DNA of 6,147 nt from Boseongicola sp. Its GTDB lineage: Bacteria; Pseudomonadota; Alphaproteobacteria; Rhodobacterales; Rhodobacteraceae. A program made the position numbers and the translations under genes. The stretch's first letter is position 1, and each line of letters begins with the position of its first letter. The notes below the pieces were generated by a model. It saw nothing but the letters and a program-made list of their open reading frames with translations. It was not told where the DNA came from and made no database searches. Location of the stretch: assembly GCA_013042895.1 (NCBI GenBank), contig JABDPD010000242.1, forward strand, positions 1 to 6,147. Reading direction: 5' to 3'. Shown one piece after another: positions 1 through 6,059 of the stretch.

Positions 1-227
1 AATTTGCATGGGAATCCACGGTCGGCGAGCAGAAAGCCAAGAACGTCCACGTCGGCGGCGGCAAGCCACGCGAGGACTTCGTAGAAATGCGCGAGACCCG
101 CGATGCATCACTTGGAATGCCAAAGCTGATTGTACCGTCTCTTCAAGTAAACATGCGCGCCGGTAACATGCCCGAACCCGACGACAAGGGGGACGTGTTC
201 TTGAAAATCCCCGTAAACAAACTCTAA
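1..227 (+). CDS. MBL-fold persulfide dioxygenase-like protein, C-terminal end only
   Basis: Only the last 74 codons are in the window; the first whole codon starts at base 3 and the stop is TAA at 225-227. The readable tail (FAWESTVGEQKAKN..., then VEMRETRDA, VPSLQVNMRAGNMPEP) resembles the C-terminus of bacterial metallo-beta-lactamase-fold persulfide dioxygenases (ETHE1/PDO type, including the dioxygenase half of Blh proteins). Such enzymes oxidise glutathione persulfide to sulfite and glutathione in the cytoplasm with a mononuclear iron. The iron-binding His/Asp residues lie upstream and cannot be checked. The next gene starts 17 bases after the stop, and the following genes are all sulfur-related, which supports the call. 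The family is fairly sure; the exact substrate is inferred from family and context. Confidence 0.82.
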   Translation, partial: FAWESTVGEQKAKNVHVGGGKPREDFVEMRETRDASLGMPKLIVPSLQVNMRAGNMPEPDDKGDVFLKIPVNKL

Positions 228-244
228 ACTCGGAAACCAAAACA

Positions 245-670
245 ATGCCACAAGACTGGTTACTTGGCCTTCTCGGCGGAGCCTTGATCGGCCTCGCTGC
301 AGCAGCTTATCTCTTAATCAACGGGCGCGTCATGGGGGCCTCTGGTATCATCGGCTCGCTCGTTGACCGAACAGCCCGTGAAAACGCGCGCGAGCGCATC
401 GCCTTTCTCGCGGGCCTCGTGCTCTTCCCTGGAGTTGCGGCGCTTGTGACCGGGACCGCCAACACGCATGTCACCGGCAACCTTGCGCTTGTTGCAGTTG
501 CGGGCCTTTTGGTCGGGGTCGGCACGCGTGTTGCCAACGGTTGCACCTCGGGTCATGGCGTCTGCGGCATCTCGCGACTGTCATTACGGGGCATCGTTGC
601 AACTGTGTTTTACATCGGCGCCGGTGGTCTGACCGTCGTCTTGTTCCGTCACTTGTTGGGGTGGATCTGA
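245..670 (+). CDS. YeeE/YedE family membrane protein, N-terminal half-transporter
   Basis: This 141-residue, very hydrophobic protein has about four membrane segments (roughly residues 4-25, 52-70, 80-98 and 114-136). It carries the YeeE/YedE (sulf_transp, DUF395) signature GTRVANGCTSGHGVCG at 93-108, with Cys100 and Cys107. In characterised full-length YeeE (TsuA), conserved cysteines line the path for thiosulfate uptake. This protein is about half that length and matches the first repeat; the second half is the next gene. The ATG at 245 is the only sensible start, and its Shine-Dalgarno is weak (GGA about 10 bases upstream), which fits coupling to the upstream dioxygenase gene. Its TGA stop overlaps the next ATG (TGATG). 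The role in moving thiosulfate, sulfide or persulfide-type sulfur across the inner membrane is inferred from family and neighbours. Confidence 0.88.
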   Translation: MPQDWLLGLLGGALIGLAAAAYLLINGRVMGASGIIGSLVDRTARENARERIAFLAGLVLFPGVAALVTGTANTHVTGNLALVAVAGLLVGVGTRVANGCTSGHGVCGISRLSLRGIVATVFYIGAGGLTVVLFRHLLGWI

Positions 671-1101
671 TGCGTTTCCTTGCAGCTTTCCTTTCCGGTG
701 GTCTATTTGGTATTGGTCTGATGATTTCCGGCATGACCGACACCCGCAAAGTCATCGGTTGGCTTGATATTTTCGGTGATTGGGATCCGACGCTCGCGTT
801 CGTCATGGGCGGGGCGATCATCCCTATGGCCATTGCGTGGCAAATAGCAGCACGGCGCGCTACGCCTGCATTGGGCGGTACATTTCCAGCCCCCCCCGAG
901 CCTCGTCTGGGCCGCAATCTCGTTGTTGGATCGGTCTTGTTCGGTGCTGGCTGGGGCCTTGCCGGTCTTTGCCCCGGTCCTGCCATCGCTTCAATCGTAT
1001 GGGGTGGTGTCGGAGGTGCGGTATTTCTTGTCACGATGATCCTTGGCATGGTGGCGGCGCCGTCCATAAAGCAATCGCTTGCTGGTGCTCAGACCACCTG
1101 A
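670..1101 (+). CDS. YeeE/YedE family membrane protein (DUF6691 type), C-terminal half-transporter
   Basis: This 143-residue membrane protein has about four hydrophobic helices (roughly 3-22, 42-60, 83-101 and 107-130). The second YeeE/YedE-type cysteine motif is GLAGLCPGPA (residues 96-105, Cys101). The ATG at 670 shares one base with the TGA stop of the preceding half-gene, so the two halves are probably made in equal amounts by translational coupling and assemble into one unit. The frame is open further upstream to 541, but that extension lies inside the preceding gene and encodes no YeeE-like sequence, so the ATG at 670 is chosen. A run of eight C residues (890-897) encodes part of the Pro-rich loop between helices. 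Substrate is probably thiosulfate or another small sulfur species (inference). Confidence 0.87.
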   Translation: MRFLAAFLSGGLFGIGLMISGMTDTRKVIGWLDIFGDWDPTLAFVMGGAIIPMAIAWQIAARRATPALGGTFPAPPEPRLGRNLVVGSVLFGAGWGLAGLCPGPAIASIVWGGVGGAVFLVTMILGMVAAPSIKQSLAGAQTT

Positions 1102-1106
1102 AGGAG
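1101..1106 (+). promoter_or_regulatory. Shine-Dalgarno site for the sulfurtransferase gene
   Basis: AAGGAG lies six bases before the ATG at 1113 and begins on the last base of the preceding TGA stop. It is the strongest ribosome binding site in the left operon, and it decides the start against the longer open frame. Confidence 0.75.
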
Positions 1107-1112
1107 ACTCAA

Positions 1113-1550
1113 ATGCCCTACGCCCGCCTCAACGACAAGATGTCCGTCGCCCCGCAGATCACACCCGAGGACCTTCCTGATCTGGTGGCAAAAGGTTTCA
1201 AGGCCGTGGTCTGTAATCGCCCAGACAATGAAGTTCCGCCCGAGCTTTCGTCTCAGGCGCTTGAGGCAGCCTGCGAAGGGGCTGGCATTGCTTTCTACAA
1301 CAATCCGCTTGCCCCAGGCGGCCTCACACCAGAAGCAGTCGCCGGGCAAGCGCAGGTCATCACCGCCACTGACGGAGCTATCCTCGCCTATTGCGCATCC
1401 GGCACTCGCTCAGCGATCCTTTGGGCCTTCGCTACCGCAGCTCAGGGTGACGAAAATGCAGAGAACATCGTTAATGCGCTCGACAATGCAGGCTACTCGC
1501 TTCCCGGCATCGCTCCGCAGCTCGAGCAATTCGCAGCGCAGTCCCGCTAA
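1113..1550 (+). CDS. TIGR01244/DUF442 (Blh-type) sulfurtransferase
   Basis: This 145-residue soluble protein resembles the beta-lactamase-hydrolase-like (Blh) sulfurtransferase domain, which has a dual-specificity-phosphatase-like fold. Evidence: SVAPQITPEDLPDL near the N-terminus, GFKAVVCNRPDNEVP at 28-42, and the active loop YCASGTRSA at 93-101. The loop is C-x4-R (Cys94 to Arg99), the six-residue spacing of rhodanese sulfurtransferases rather than the C-x5-R of tyrosine phosphatases, so Cys94 probably carries a persulfide. Here the domain stands alone; in Blh proteins it is fused to an MBL-fold dioxygenase, and a dioxygenase-like gene begins this same operon. The ATG at 1113 has a strong Shine-Dalgarno (AAGGAG, 1101-1106, six bases away) overlapping the previous stop. 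The longer open frame back to 780 is not used. Its stop overlaps the convergent gene. Confidence 0.88.
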   Translation: MPYARLNDKMSVAPQITPEDLPDLVAKGFKAVVCNRPDNEVPPELSSQALEAACEGAGIAFYNNPLAPGGLTPEAVAGQAQVITATDGAILAYCASGTRSAILWAFATAAQGDENAENIVNALDNAGYSLPGIAPQLEQFAAQSR

Positions 1551-2680
1551 GACCTGGGCAGGTCTGGCAACTCCGGCAGATCAGGAAGCTCGGATAGATC
1601 AGGAAGCTCAGTTAGCTCCGGCAACTCTCCCGAATCCGGAAGGTCCGGCAATTCGGGCAAATCTTCAATTCCCGATACTGCTTGATGGACCGCAGTCGTG
1701 CTTTCCTCAGTGCTCGATGCACCCCCTTCTGCACTCGCCATAAGCGATGCCCCGAAAAACGGGGGCCTGCCCGCGCTCGCCTCCGCAGAGCCCGTCAGCC
1801 TCACCGCACGAAACCCATTCACCTGTCCAAGCCGCCCTTGCGCCAACGGCACGTCCTCACACACTTCCAACTGCAACCGACGCAGGCAGTTCGGATCTAG
1901 CGGCAACACATCACCCGCCTTCAACCCTAGCACCCGTTGAAGTGGGTGTTCAAACCGTGTGAGGATCGCATCCATAGCTGCTTCGGCCTCCATCAGATGA
2001 GGTCTCAGCCTTGCGCCAAGCGATGCATCTTCACTTCCGCCACCCGCTCCCTGCGCAGGGACAAAAAATGTTAACACACCGATCTTCGCTTCGTTCCCAA
2101 GCTCAATCGTTATGCGCATCGAGCGATACTGACCGGGGTCGAGCGTTAATGCCACAGCCCTCAGATCCAAGATCCCATGTTCCCGCACGAACCCCGAAAA
2201 CGGCACATCACGCGCAAGACCAACCTCATCCGCAACGCGCGCGATGTCGGCCATCCACTTGTCGACCATATCGCTTACAACCACAGCATCGGTCTTCGTC
2301 GGCACGCGTTCTTTTGGCGGCACCGACGTGACCTGCCCTAGTGTCTGTACCTCCACCAATGCTGTCAAAAGTCCAATGTCGACCACTAATAGCCCGACAT
2401 CGCGCGCCTCACGCGACATCAGGCAAATGAGATCGCTTCGTCCCAAAGCCGACACGACCGCACATTGCTCCATTGTCGAAAGCGTCACCGCCTGGACATC
2501 TGCCTGCATCGCCAACAACTGATCCGCCGCGCGTGGGATTTCCACGCGCAGCAATGCCTCGACGGCCCCGTCGCCCACACCACGAACCGGGCGAGGCGGC
2601 GCAAGTCGGCGTTTTAGAGGCGAGCCCCGCGCCAGTTCTCCCAAGTCCAATGCTCCCCAATTCGCTGATGCCGGGCGCAA
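1547..2680 (-). CDS. FliM/FliN (SpoA) C-terminal domain protein with LPD/LPE repeat tail
   Basis: A 377-residue soluble protein. Residues about 244-296 match the SpoA/FliMN C-terminal domain of flagellar switch proteins (HPLQRVLGLKAGDVLPL, then PLAQGRLGQVNG and RAVRL). The middle part (about 40-240) has a weak FliM-middle-domain feel. I see no FliM N-terminal CheY-binding motif (LSQxEIDxLL type). Residues 297-340 are low-complexity Ala/Gly/Ser/Thr, and 341-375 are a repeat of LPELPD/LPDLSE units. No ATG suits the frame: the first start is TTG at 2680, 32 bases after the kinase stop, without a clear Shine-Dalgarno; ATG codons begin only at Met58. An ATG at 2684 is in another frame. The location at the end of a kinase operon, with no other flagellar gene in view, suggests a paralogue rather than the main motor FliM. 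The domain call is firm; function and exact start are uncertain. Confidence 0.8.
   Translation of the reverse strand: MRPASANWGALDLGELARGSPLKRRLAPPRPVRGVGDGAVEALLRVEIPRAADQLLAMQADVQAVTLSTMEQCAVVSALGRSDLICLMSREARDVGLLVVDIGLLTALVEVQTLGQVTSVPPKERVPTKTDAVVVSDMVDKWMADIARVADEVGLARDVPFSGFVREHGILDLRAVALTLDPGQYRSMRITIELGNEAKIGVLTFFVPAQGAGGGSEDASLGARLRPHLMEAEAAMDAILTRFEHPLQRVLGLKAGDVLPLDPNCLRRLQLEVCEDVPLAQGRLGQVNGFRAVRLTGSAEASAGRPPFFGASLMASAEGGASSTEESTTAVHQAVSGIEDLPELPDLPDSGELPELTELPDLSELPDLPELPDLPRS
1556..1660 (-). repeat. In-frame Leu-Pro-acidic repeat region
   Basis: This stretch encodes the tail of the FliM/FliN-like protein, residues 341-375, built of LPEL/LPDL/SELPDL units rich in Leu, Pro, Asp and Glu. 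At the DNA level a 14-base unit (agatcaggaagctc on the + strand) occurs at 1578-1591 and again at 1596-1609, a period of 18 bases or six codons. The remaining units are diverged, so this is an ageing coding tandem repeat and not a CRISPR or an insertion. Confidence 0.8.
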
Positions 2681-2712
2681 GCATCGCGCAGAAAGGTTAC
2701 ATCTTCGTTGCT

Positions 2713-5397
2713 TTAGGCAGCTTCGGCCTTCGGGTCCGGCAAAATCACCCGAAACGCCGCCCCTCCCTGACCCGGCACATATACGATGCTACCGCCCAGA
2801 CGAGTCATGACCTCACGACAAATCGCCAATCCAAGCCCCGCTCCACCGGCTGCATGATTATCTGTTACCCGCGCAAACTTCTCAAAAATCAGCTTCTGCG
2901 CTTCAGTTGGAATACCCTTGCCATTGTCAATAAAATCAACCACATGCCGTCCGCCGATTTCGCCCACCTTGATCTCAAGGCGAGGTTTCGGACTCTCGCA
3001 ATATTTTAACGCATTGGCGATCAGATTGATGAACACCTGCGCCAGCCGATCCCCGTCCGTATAAAGCTGCAAATCCTCACCCACGTCTGAGCGACTGATT
3101 ACAAAATCCTGACTTCCCGCGCGTACTTCCATGGCCGCCACAGCACGGTCAAGAACCGATCCCAGCCGCTCATTTTCCATGTTGAGCGTAACCTGACCAT
3201 TCTCCAGCACACTCAGATCCAAAAGGTCGTCCAAGAGTCGCGTGAGGCGTTTGGTTTCATCATGGATAATCTGACTATACCGCAATCGATCTTCGTCTCC
3301 CATTGCATCGTCCGACATCAAAATCTCACTGAACGAACGGATTGAAGTCATAGGTGTCCGCAATTCGTGACTAATCTGAGAGAGAAACCCGTCTTTCTGA
3401 ACCGACAACGCCAAGAGCTTCTCATTCGCCTCGCGTAACTGTAGTGCTGTGCGCTCCTGTTCAGCCGACTTGGCCTCTAGCTGATTGGAATACTCCAGAA
3501 TTTGCTGCGCTTCGTCGGCGACGCGAATGAGGTCCTCAACTGTTACTGACGCGCCGCCCGTAATCTGCGCAATCATCGCATGCGCCGTAGCAGCGCCCAC
3601 GGAGCCCGCCAATTCGCGTTCCAGTCGCTCCATGAAATCCGGTGTCACTTCGGGCAGAAATCCTTGCTTTCCTTGCTTGGCCGCCTCGCTTTCAAATATC
3701 CGTTGCGCCGTGTTCGGACCGATAATTCTTTGCGCCATCATTAGCAAATCCTCAGCCTCGGCTGCACCGCCGGTCCAACCGCGCGCACGATCCGAATACC
3801 GAAAGATGTTAACAAAGGTCGCCCCCTGCAATCGCTCTAGCGGGCTTGGAAAACTTGCAAGTGAAAAAGCGCAAAACGCTAAAGTATTCAATGCTATAGA
3901 CCACACAACTGAATGGACCAGCGGGTCCAACCCTTCAATCCAGAACAAGGCGTGAGGGCGCAACATCGCGATGCCAAAAGGGCCGTCTTGAAACACGCTT
4001 TCTGAAAGAAGTCCCTCGACACCAAAGCTCGGTAGAAACGACGTCCAACTCCAAAGCACAAACCCAGTCGCTACCCCAGCCGCAGCGCCGATCCGTGTGG
4101 CCCCACGCCAGAAAATACCTCCGATCAACGCAGGTAAGACCTGGCTAACACCGACGAAAGCCACCAAACCGATGGACGCCAGAGCAGCACCGCCGCCGGA
4201 CAGCCGGAAGTACAAGAACCCTAGGATCAGAACTCCCGCAATCGACGCACGGCGCGCCAGGATCACCACGTCCCGCACATCCCCCGACACCGTCGCGCCA
4301 CCCGATTGCGTGCTCAGCCAGATCGGCATCACGATGTGGTTCGACACCATTGTCGCCAAGGCAATTGAGGCCACGATCACCATCGACGTCGCGGACGAAA
4401 ACCCACCAAGAAAGGCCAGCGTTGCCAATGCGTTCTGATCAAAAGCTAATGGAAGCGTCAGGACAAAAAGGTCTGGGTTCGACCCCTCTGGCATCACTGA
4501 CAAACCCACTACCGCAATCGGAATCACAAAGAGGCTGATGAGAAACAGATACAAAGGAAACGCCCAAGCCGCGGTCGACAAATGCCGCTCGTCCTCGTTC
4601 TCGACGACCATCACCTGAAACATGCGCGGCAGGCAAATAAAGGCCGCGGCAGAAAGGAAGATCATCGTCATCCAGCGGTCCGGCTGCAACGCCCAGACAT
4701 CAATCGGTGAGGCGTTGATCCGCGCCATCATATCGCTCGGCCCGGACCCGACCCAATAGACCGCAAAAATTCCAACTGCGACCAAAGCGATCAGCTTCAC
4801 GACCGCCTCCAGAGCAATCGCCATGACGATCCCATGGTGACGTTCCTCCACGTCCAGATTGCGTGTGCCGAACAGAATGGTGAAAACTGCCAAACCTGCA
4901 GCGACCCAAAGAGCGACCGCCGCCAAATCCTCAGGCGCGGAGGAGGCTCCGTCCAAAAACACCGCAAAGCTGAGCGTAACCGATTGTAATTGAAGCGCAA
5001 TGTATGGCGTGGTTCCGGCGACCGCCAATAAAGTCACCAAGACGCCTAAAAGGTTCGACTTACCATAGCGCGACGAGATCAAGTCCGCGATGGACGTTAT
5101 TCGCTGGGTCTTCCCAATCCGTACCAACCGCCGCAGAAGTACCCACCAGCCAACCATTACAATCGTTGGTCCAAGGTAAATCGTCGCAAACTCCAAACCC
5201 GAACGGGCCGCGTTACCGACAGCCCCATAGAACGTCCACGCCGTACAATAGATCGACAGAGAGAGCGTATAAACCCAAGGTGAGCGCAACCATCCACCCT
5301 GCCCCCGGTCCGCACGTTTGTCAGCCCAGAACGCCACCGCAAACAAGAGCGCGACATAGAGCACCGAAATCAGGGCAAGAGCGTTGAACGACAGCAT
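2713..5397 (-). CDS. Sensor histidine kinase with SLC5 (sodium:solute symporter)-like sensor and STAC domain (CbrA/CrbS-like)
   Basis: An 894-residue inner-membrane kinase. Residues 1-516 form about 13 membrane segments of the sodium:solute symporter type; SIYCTAWTFYGAVG (48-61) and GGFSSATSMVIVAS (331-344) are typical of CbrA/CrbS sensors. A STAC-like segment follows (about 545-622, with RIIGPNTAQRIF), then a coiled coil (about 623-668). The DHp H-box is SHELRTP with phospho-acceptor His677. The ATPase domain has the N-box NLIANALKY (Asn795), G1 DNGKGI (824-829), F-box FEKFAR and G2 GAGLGLAI, so all catalytic motifs are intact. There is no PAS and no C-terminal receiver, unlike many relatives. 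ATG at 5397 is two bases after the stop of the small membrane gene, so translation is probably coupled. Known relatives sense or transport histidine (CbrA) or govern acetate use (CrbS); the ligand here is unknown. Confidence 0.93.
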   Translation of the reverse strand: MLSFNALALISVLYVALLFAVAFWADKRADRGQGGWLRSPWVYTLSLSIYCTAWTFYGAVGNAARSGLEFATIYLGPTIVMVGWWVLLRRLVRIGKTQRITSIADLISSRYGKSNLLGVLVTLLAVAGTTPYIALQLQSVTLSFAVFLDGASSAPEDLAAVALWVAAGLAVFTILFGTRNLDVEERHHGIVMAIALEAVVKLIALVAVGIFAVYWVGSGPSDMMARINASPIDVWALQPDRWMTMIFLSAAAFICLPRMFQVMVVENEDERHLSTAAWAFPLYLFLISLFVIPIAVVGLSVMPEGSNPDLFVLTLPLAFDQNALATLAFLGGFSSATSMVIVASIALATMVSNHIVMPIWLSTQSGGATVSGDVRDVVILARRASIAGVLILGFLYFRLSGGGAALASIGLVAFVGVSQVLPALIGGIFWRGATRIGAAAGVATGFVLWSWTSFLPSFGVEGLLSESVFQDGPFGIAMLRPHALFWIEGLDPLVHSVVWSIALNTLAFCAFSLASFPSPLERLQGATFVNIFRYSDRARGWTGGAAEAEDLLMMAQRIIGPNTAQRIFESEAAKQGKQGFLPEVTPDFMERLERELAGSVGAATAHAMIAQITGGASVTVEDLIRVADEAQQILEYSNQLEAKSAEQERTALQLREANEKLLALSVQKDGFLSQISHELRTPMTSIRSFSEILMSDDAMGDEDRLRYSQIIHDETKRLTRLLDDLLDLSVLENGQVTLNMENERLGSVLDRAVAAMEVRAGSQDFVISRSDVGEDLQLYTDGDRLAQVFINLIANALKYCESPKPRLEIKVGEIGGRHVVDFIDNGKGIPTEAQKLIFEKFARVTDNHAAGGAGLGLAICREVMTRLGGSIVYVPGQGGAAFRVILPDPKAEAA

Positions 5398-5399
5398 CC

Positions 5400-5675
5400 C
5401 TAGCGTCCGCCCCCGGAATCGTCCTCTTCGGTTGATTTTTCAAAGTGCTCATAGTCTGACAGTTTTTTCGAAATGACCCGCGTCACGGCAATCAAGATCG
5501 CCCAGACCGAGAAAACATAAAGTATGCCGCTGGACGTGGTTGCCTGATCTGCCCAAAGCAATGGCAATAGGATCAAAACCAAACCGACTACCGGCGTCAT
5601 GCGGGCCGCATCGCTCAAACGTCGCCGCCGATAGCTTTGTCGCTCCAGAAAGACCGGCTCGGGCGAACGGCTCAC
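5400..5675 (-). CDS. Small two-helix membrane protein, unknown function
   Basis: A 91-residue protein that I cannot assign to a named family. It has a basic N-terminal region (RQSYRRRRLSDAAR, 13-26), two hydrophobic helices (about 28-42 and 49-67), a basic stop-transfer (RVISKKLSD) and an acidic, Gly-rich tail (KSTEEDDSGGGR). By the positive-inside rule both ends should be cytoplasmic, with a short periplasmic turn. The start is GTG at 5675, whose bases overlap the receiver stop (GTGA), and the stop lies two bases before the kinase ATG, so it sits between two partners in a coupled operon. That placement and tight packing argue it is a real gene. By analogy with the small two-helix partners of sodium:solute symporters (DUF485 YjcH with ActP, DUF4212 proteins), it may be an accessory subunit of the kinase sensor. 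This is inference. Confidence 0.75.
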   Translation of the reverse strand: MSRSPEPVFLERQSYRRRRLSDAARMTPVVGLVLILLPLLWADQATTSSGILYVFSVWAILIAVTRVISKKLSDYEHFEKSTEEDDSGGGR

Positions 5676-6040
5676 TGGCCGACCAATGCGCGCACGGTTT
5701 CAAGAACCTCGCCGTTCGAGAAAGGCTTCGTCATGAAACGGCTCGCCCCCAGCTTTTCCGCCAACTCGCGATCTTTCTTTTGACCCCTCGCTGTCAGCAT
5801 CAAAACCGGCAGTTCCTTAAACTCAGGATCTCCGCGCAAGTCATTGAGAATATCATACCCCGATCGGTTCGGCAGCATGACATCAAGCACGATTAGATCC
5901 GGGCGACGGTTGCGCACCGCATCCACTGCTGTGAGCCCATCAGAATGCGTATCGACGCGCCACCCATCGCGCGACAGAATAAACCGGATCGCCTCGATGA
6001 TGTTCGGTTCGTCCTCGATTAGCAGGACACTCCCGCCCAT
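5672..6040 (-). CDS. Stand-alone CheY-like response regulator receiver
   Basis: A 122-residue receiver domain with nothing attached. Numbering from the ATG at 6040: acidic pocket Glu9-Asp10, phospho-acceptor Asp53 in LIVLDVMLPNRSGYD, switch Thr83 in LMLTARG, and Lys105 in FMTKPF; all the residues needed for phosphorylation are present. There is no DNA-binding or enzymatic output domain. The frame is open back to a TTG at 6067, but ATG 6040 has a strong Shine-Dalgarno (GGGAGG at 6049-6054, eight bases away), and the extra nine residues precede the first beta-strand without family-like sequence. It is first in the operon, and its stop overlaps the next start (GTGA). The kinase two genes downstream lacks its own receiver, so this is the likely phosphate acceptor (inference). 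Confidence 0.92.
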   Translation of the reverse strand: MGGSVLLIEDEPNIIEAIRFILSRDGWRVDTHSDGLTAVDAVRNRRPDLIVLDVMLPNRSGYDILNDLRGDPEFKELPVLMLTARGQKKDRELAEKLGASRFMTKPFSNGEVLETVRALVGQ

Positions 6041-6048
6041 GACTGACC

Positions 6049-6055
6049 CCTCCCT
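6049..6055 (-). promoter_or_regulatory. Strong Shine-Dalgarno deciding the receiver start
   Basis: On the minus strand AGGGAGG is followed by eight bases and then the ATG at 6040. This supports the ATG over the upstream in-frame TTG at 6067, which would lie only about eight bases from the predicted transcription start. Confidence 0.8.
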
Positions 6056-6059
6056 AAAG

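Noticed and set aside
541..669. N-terminal extension of the second half-transporter
   Set aside because: It lies inside the first half-transporter gene, encodes no family-like sequence, and the ATG at 670 forms the expected TGATG coupling.
471..1067. A 198-codon minus-strand open frame under the two transporter genes
   Set aside because: Its product is rich in Arg and Pro with no recognisable domain, and it lies opposite two clear YeeE/YedE genes; it is an antisense by-product of GC-rich codons.
780..1112. N-terminal extension of the sulfurtransferase
   Set aside because: The residues before the Met at 1113 are the out-of-frame shadow of the transporter gene, and a strong AAGGAG sits just before the ATG at 1113.
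1556..1660. CRISPR-like or mobile-element repeat
   Set aside because: The repeats are six codons long, in frame and encode a regular LPD/LPE tail, without spacers or terminal inverted repeats.
1682..1962. Short plus-strand open frames opposite the FliM/FliN-like gene
   Set aside because: They lie opposite the conserved SpoA region and show low-complexity Pro/Arg/Ser composition typical of antisense frames.
2409..2684. Separate 91-codon minus-strand gene starting with ATG at 2684
   Set aside because: It is out of frame with the FliM/FliN-like protein, has no domain, and overlaps it fully; only its ATG is of interest for the start question.
2473..3009. A 178-codon plus-strand open frame across the kinase/FliM junction
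   Set aside because: It runs opposite the conserved ATPase domain of the kinase, has no recognisable motif and no Shine-Dalgarno signal.
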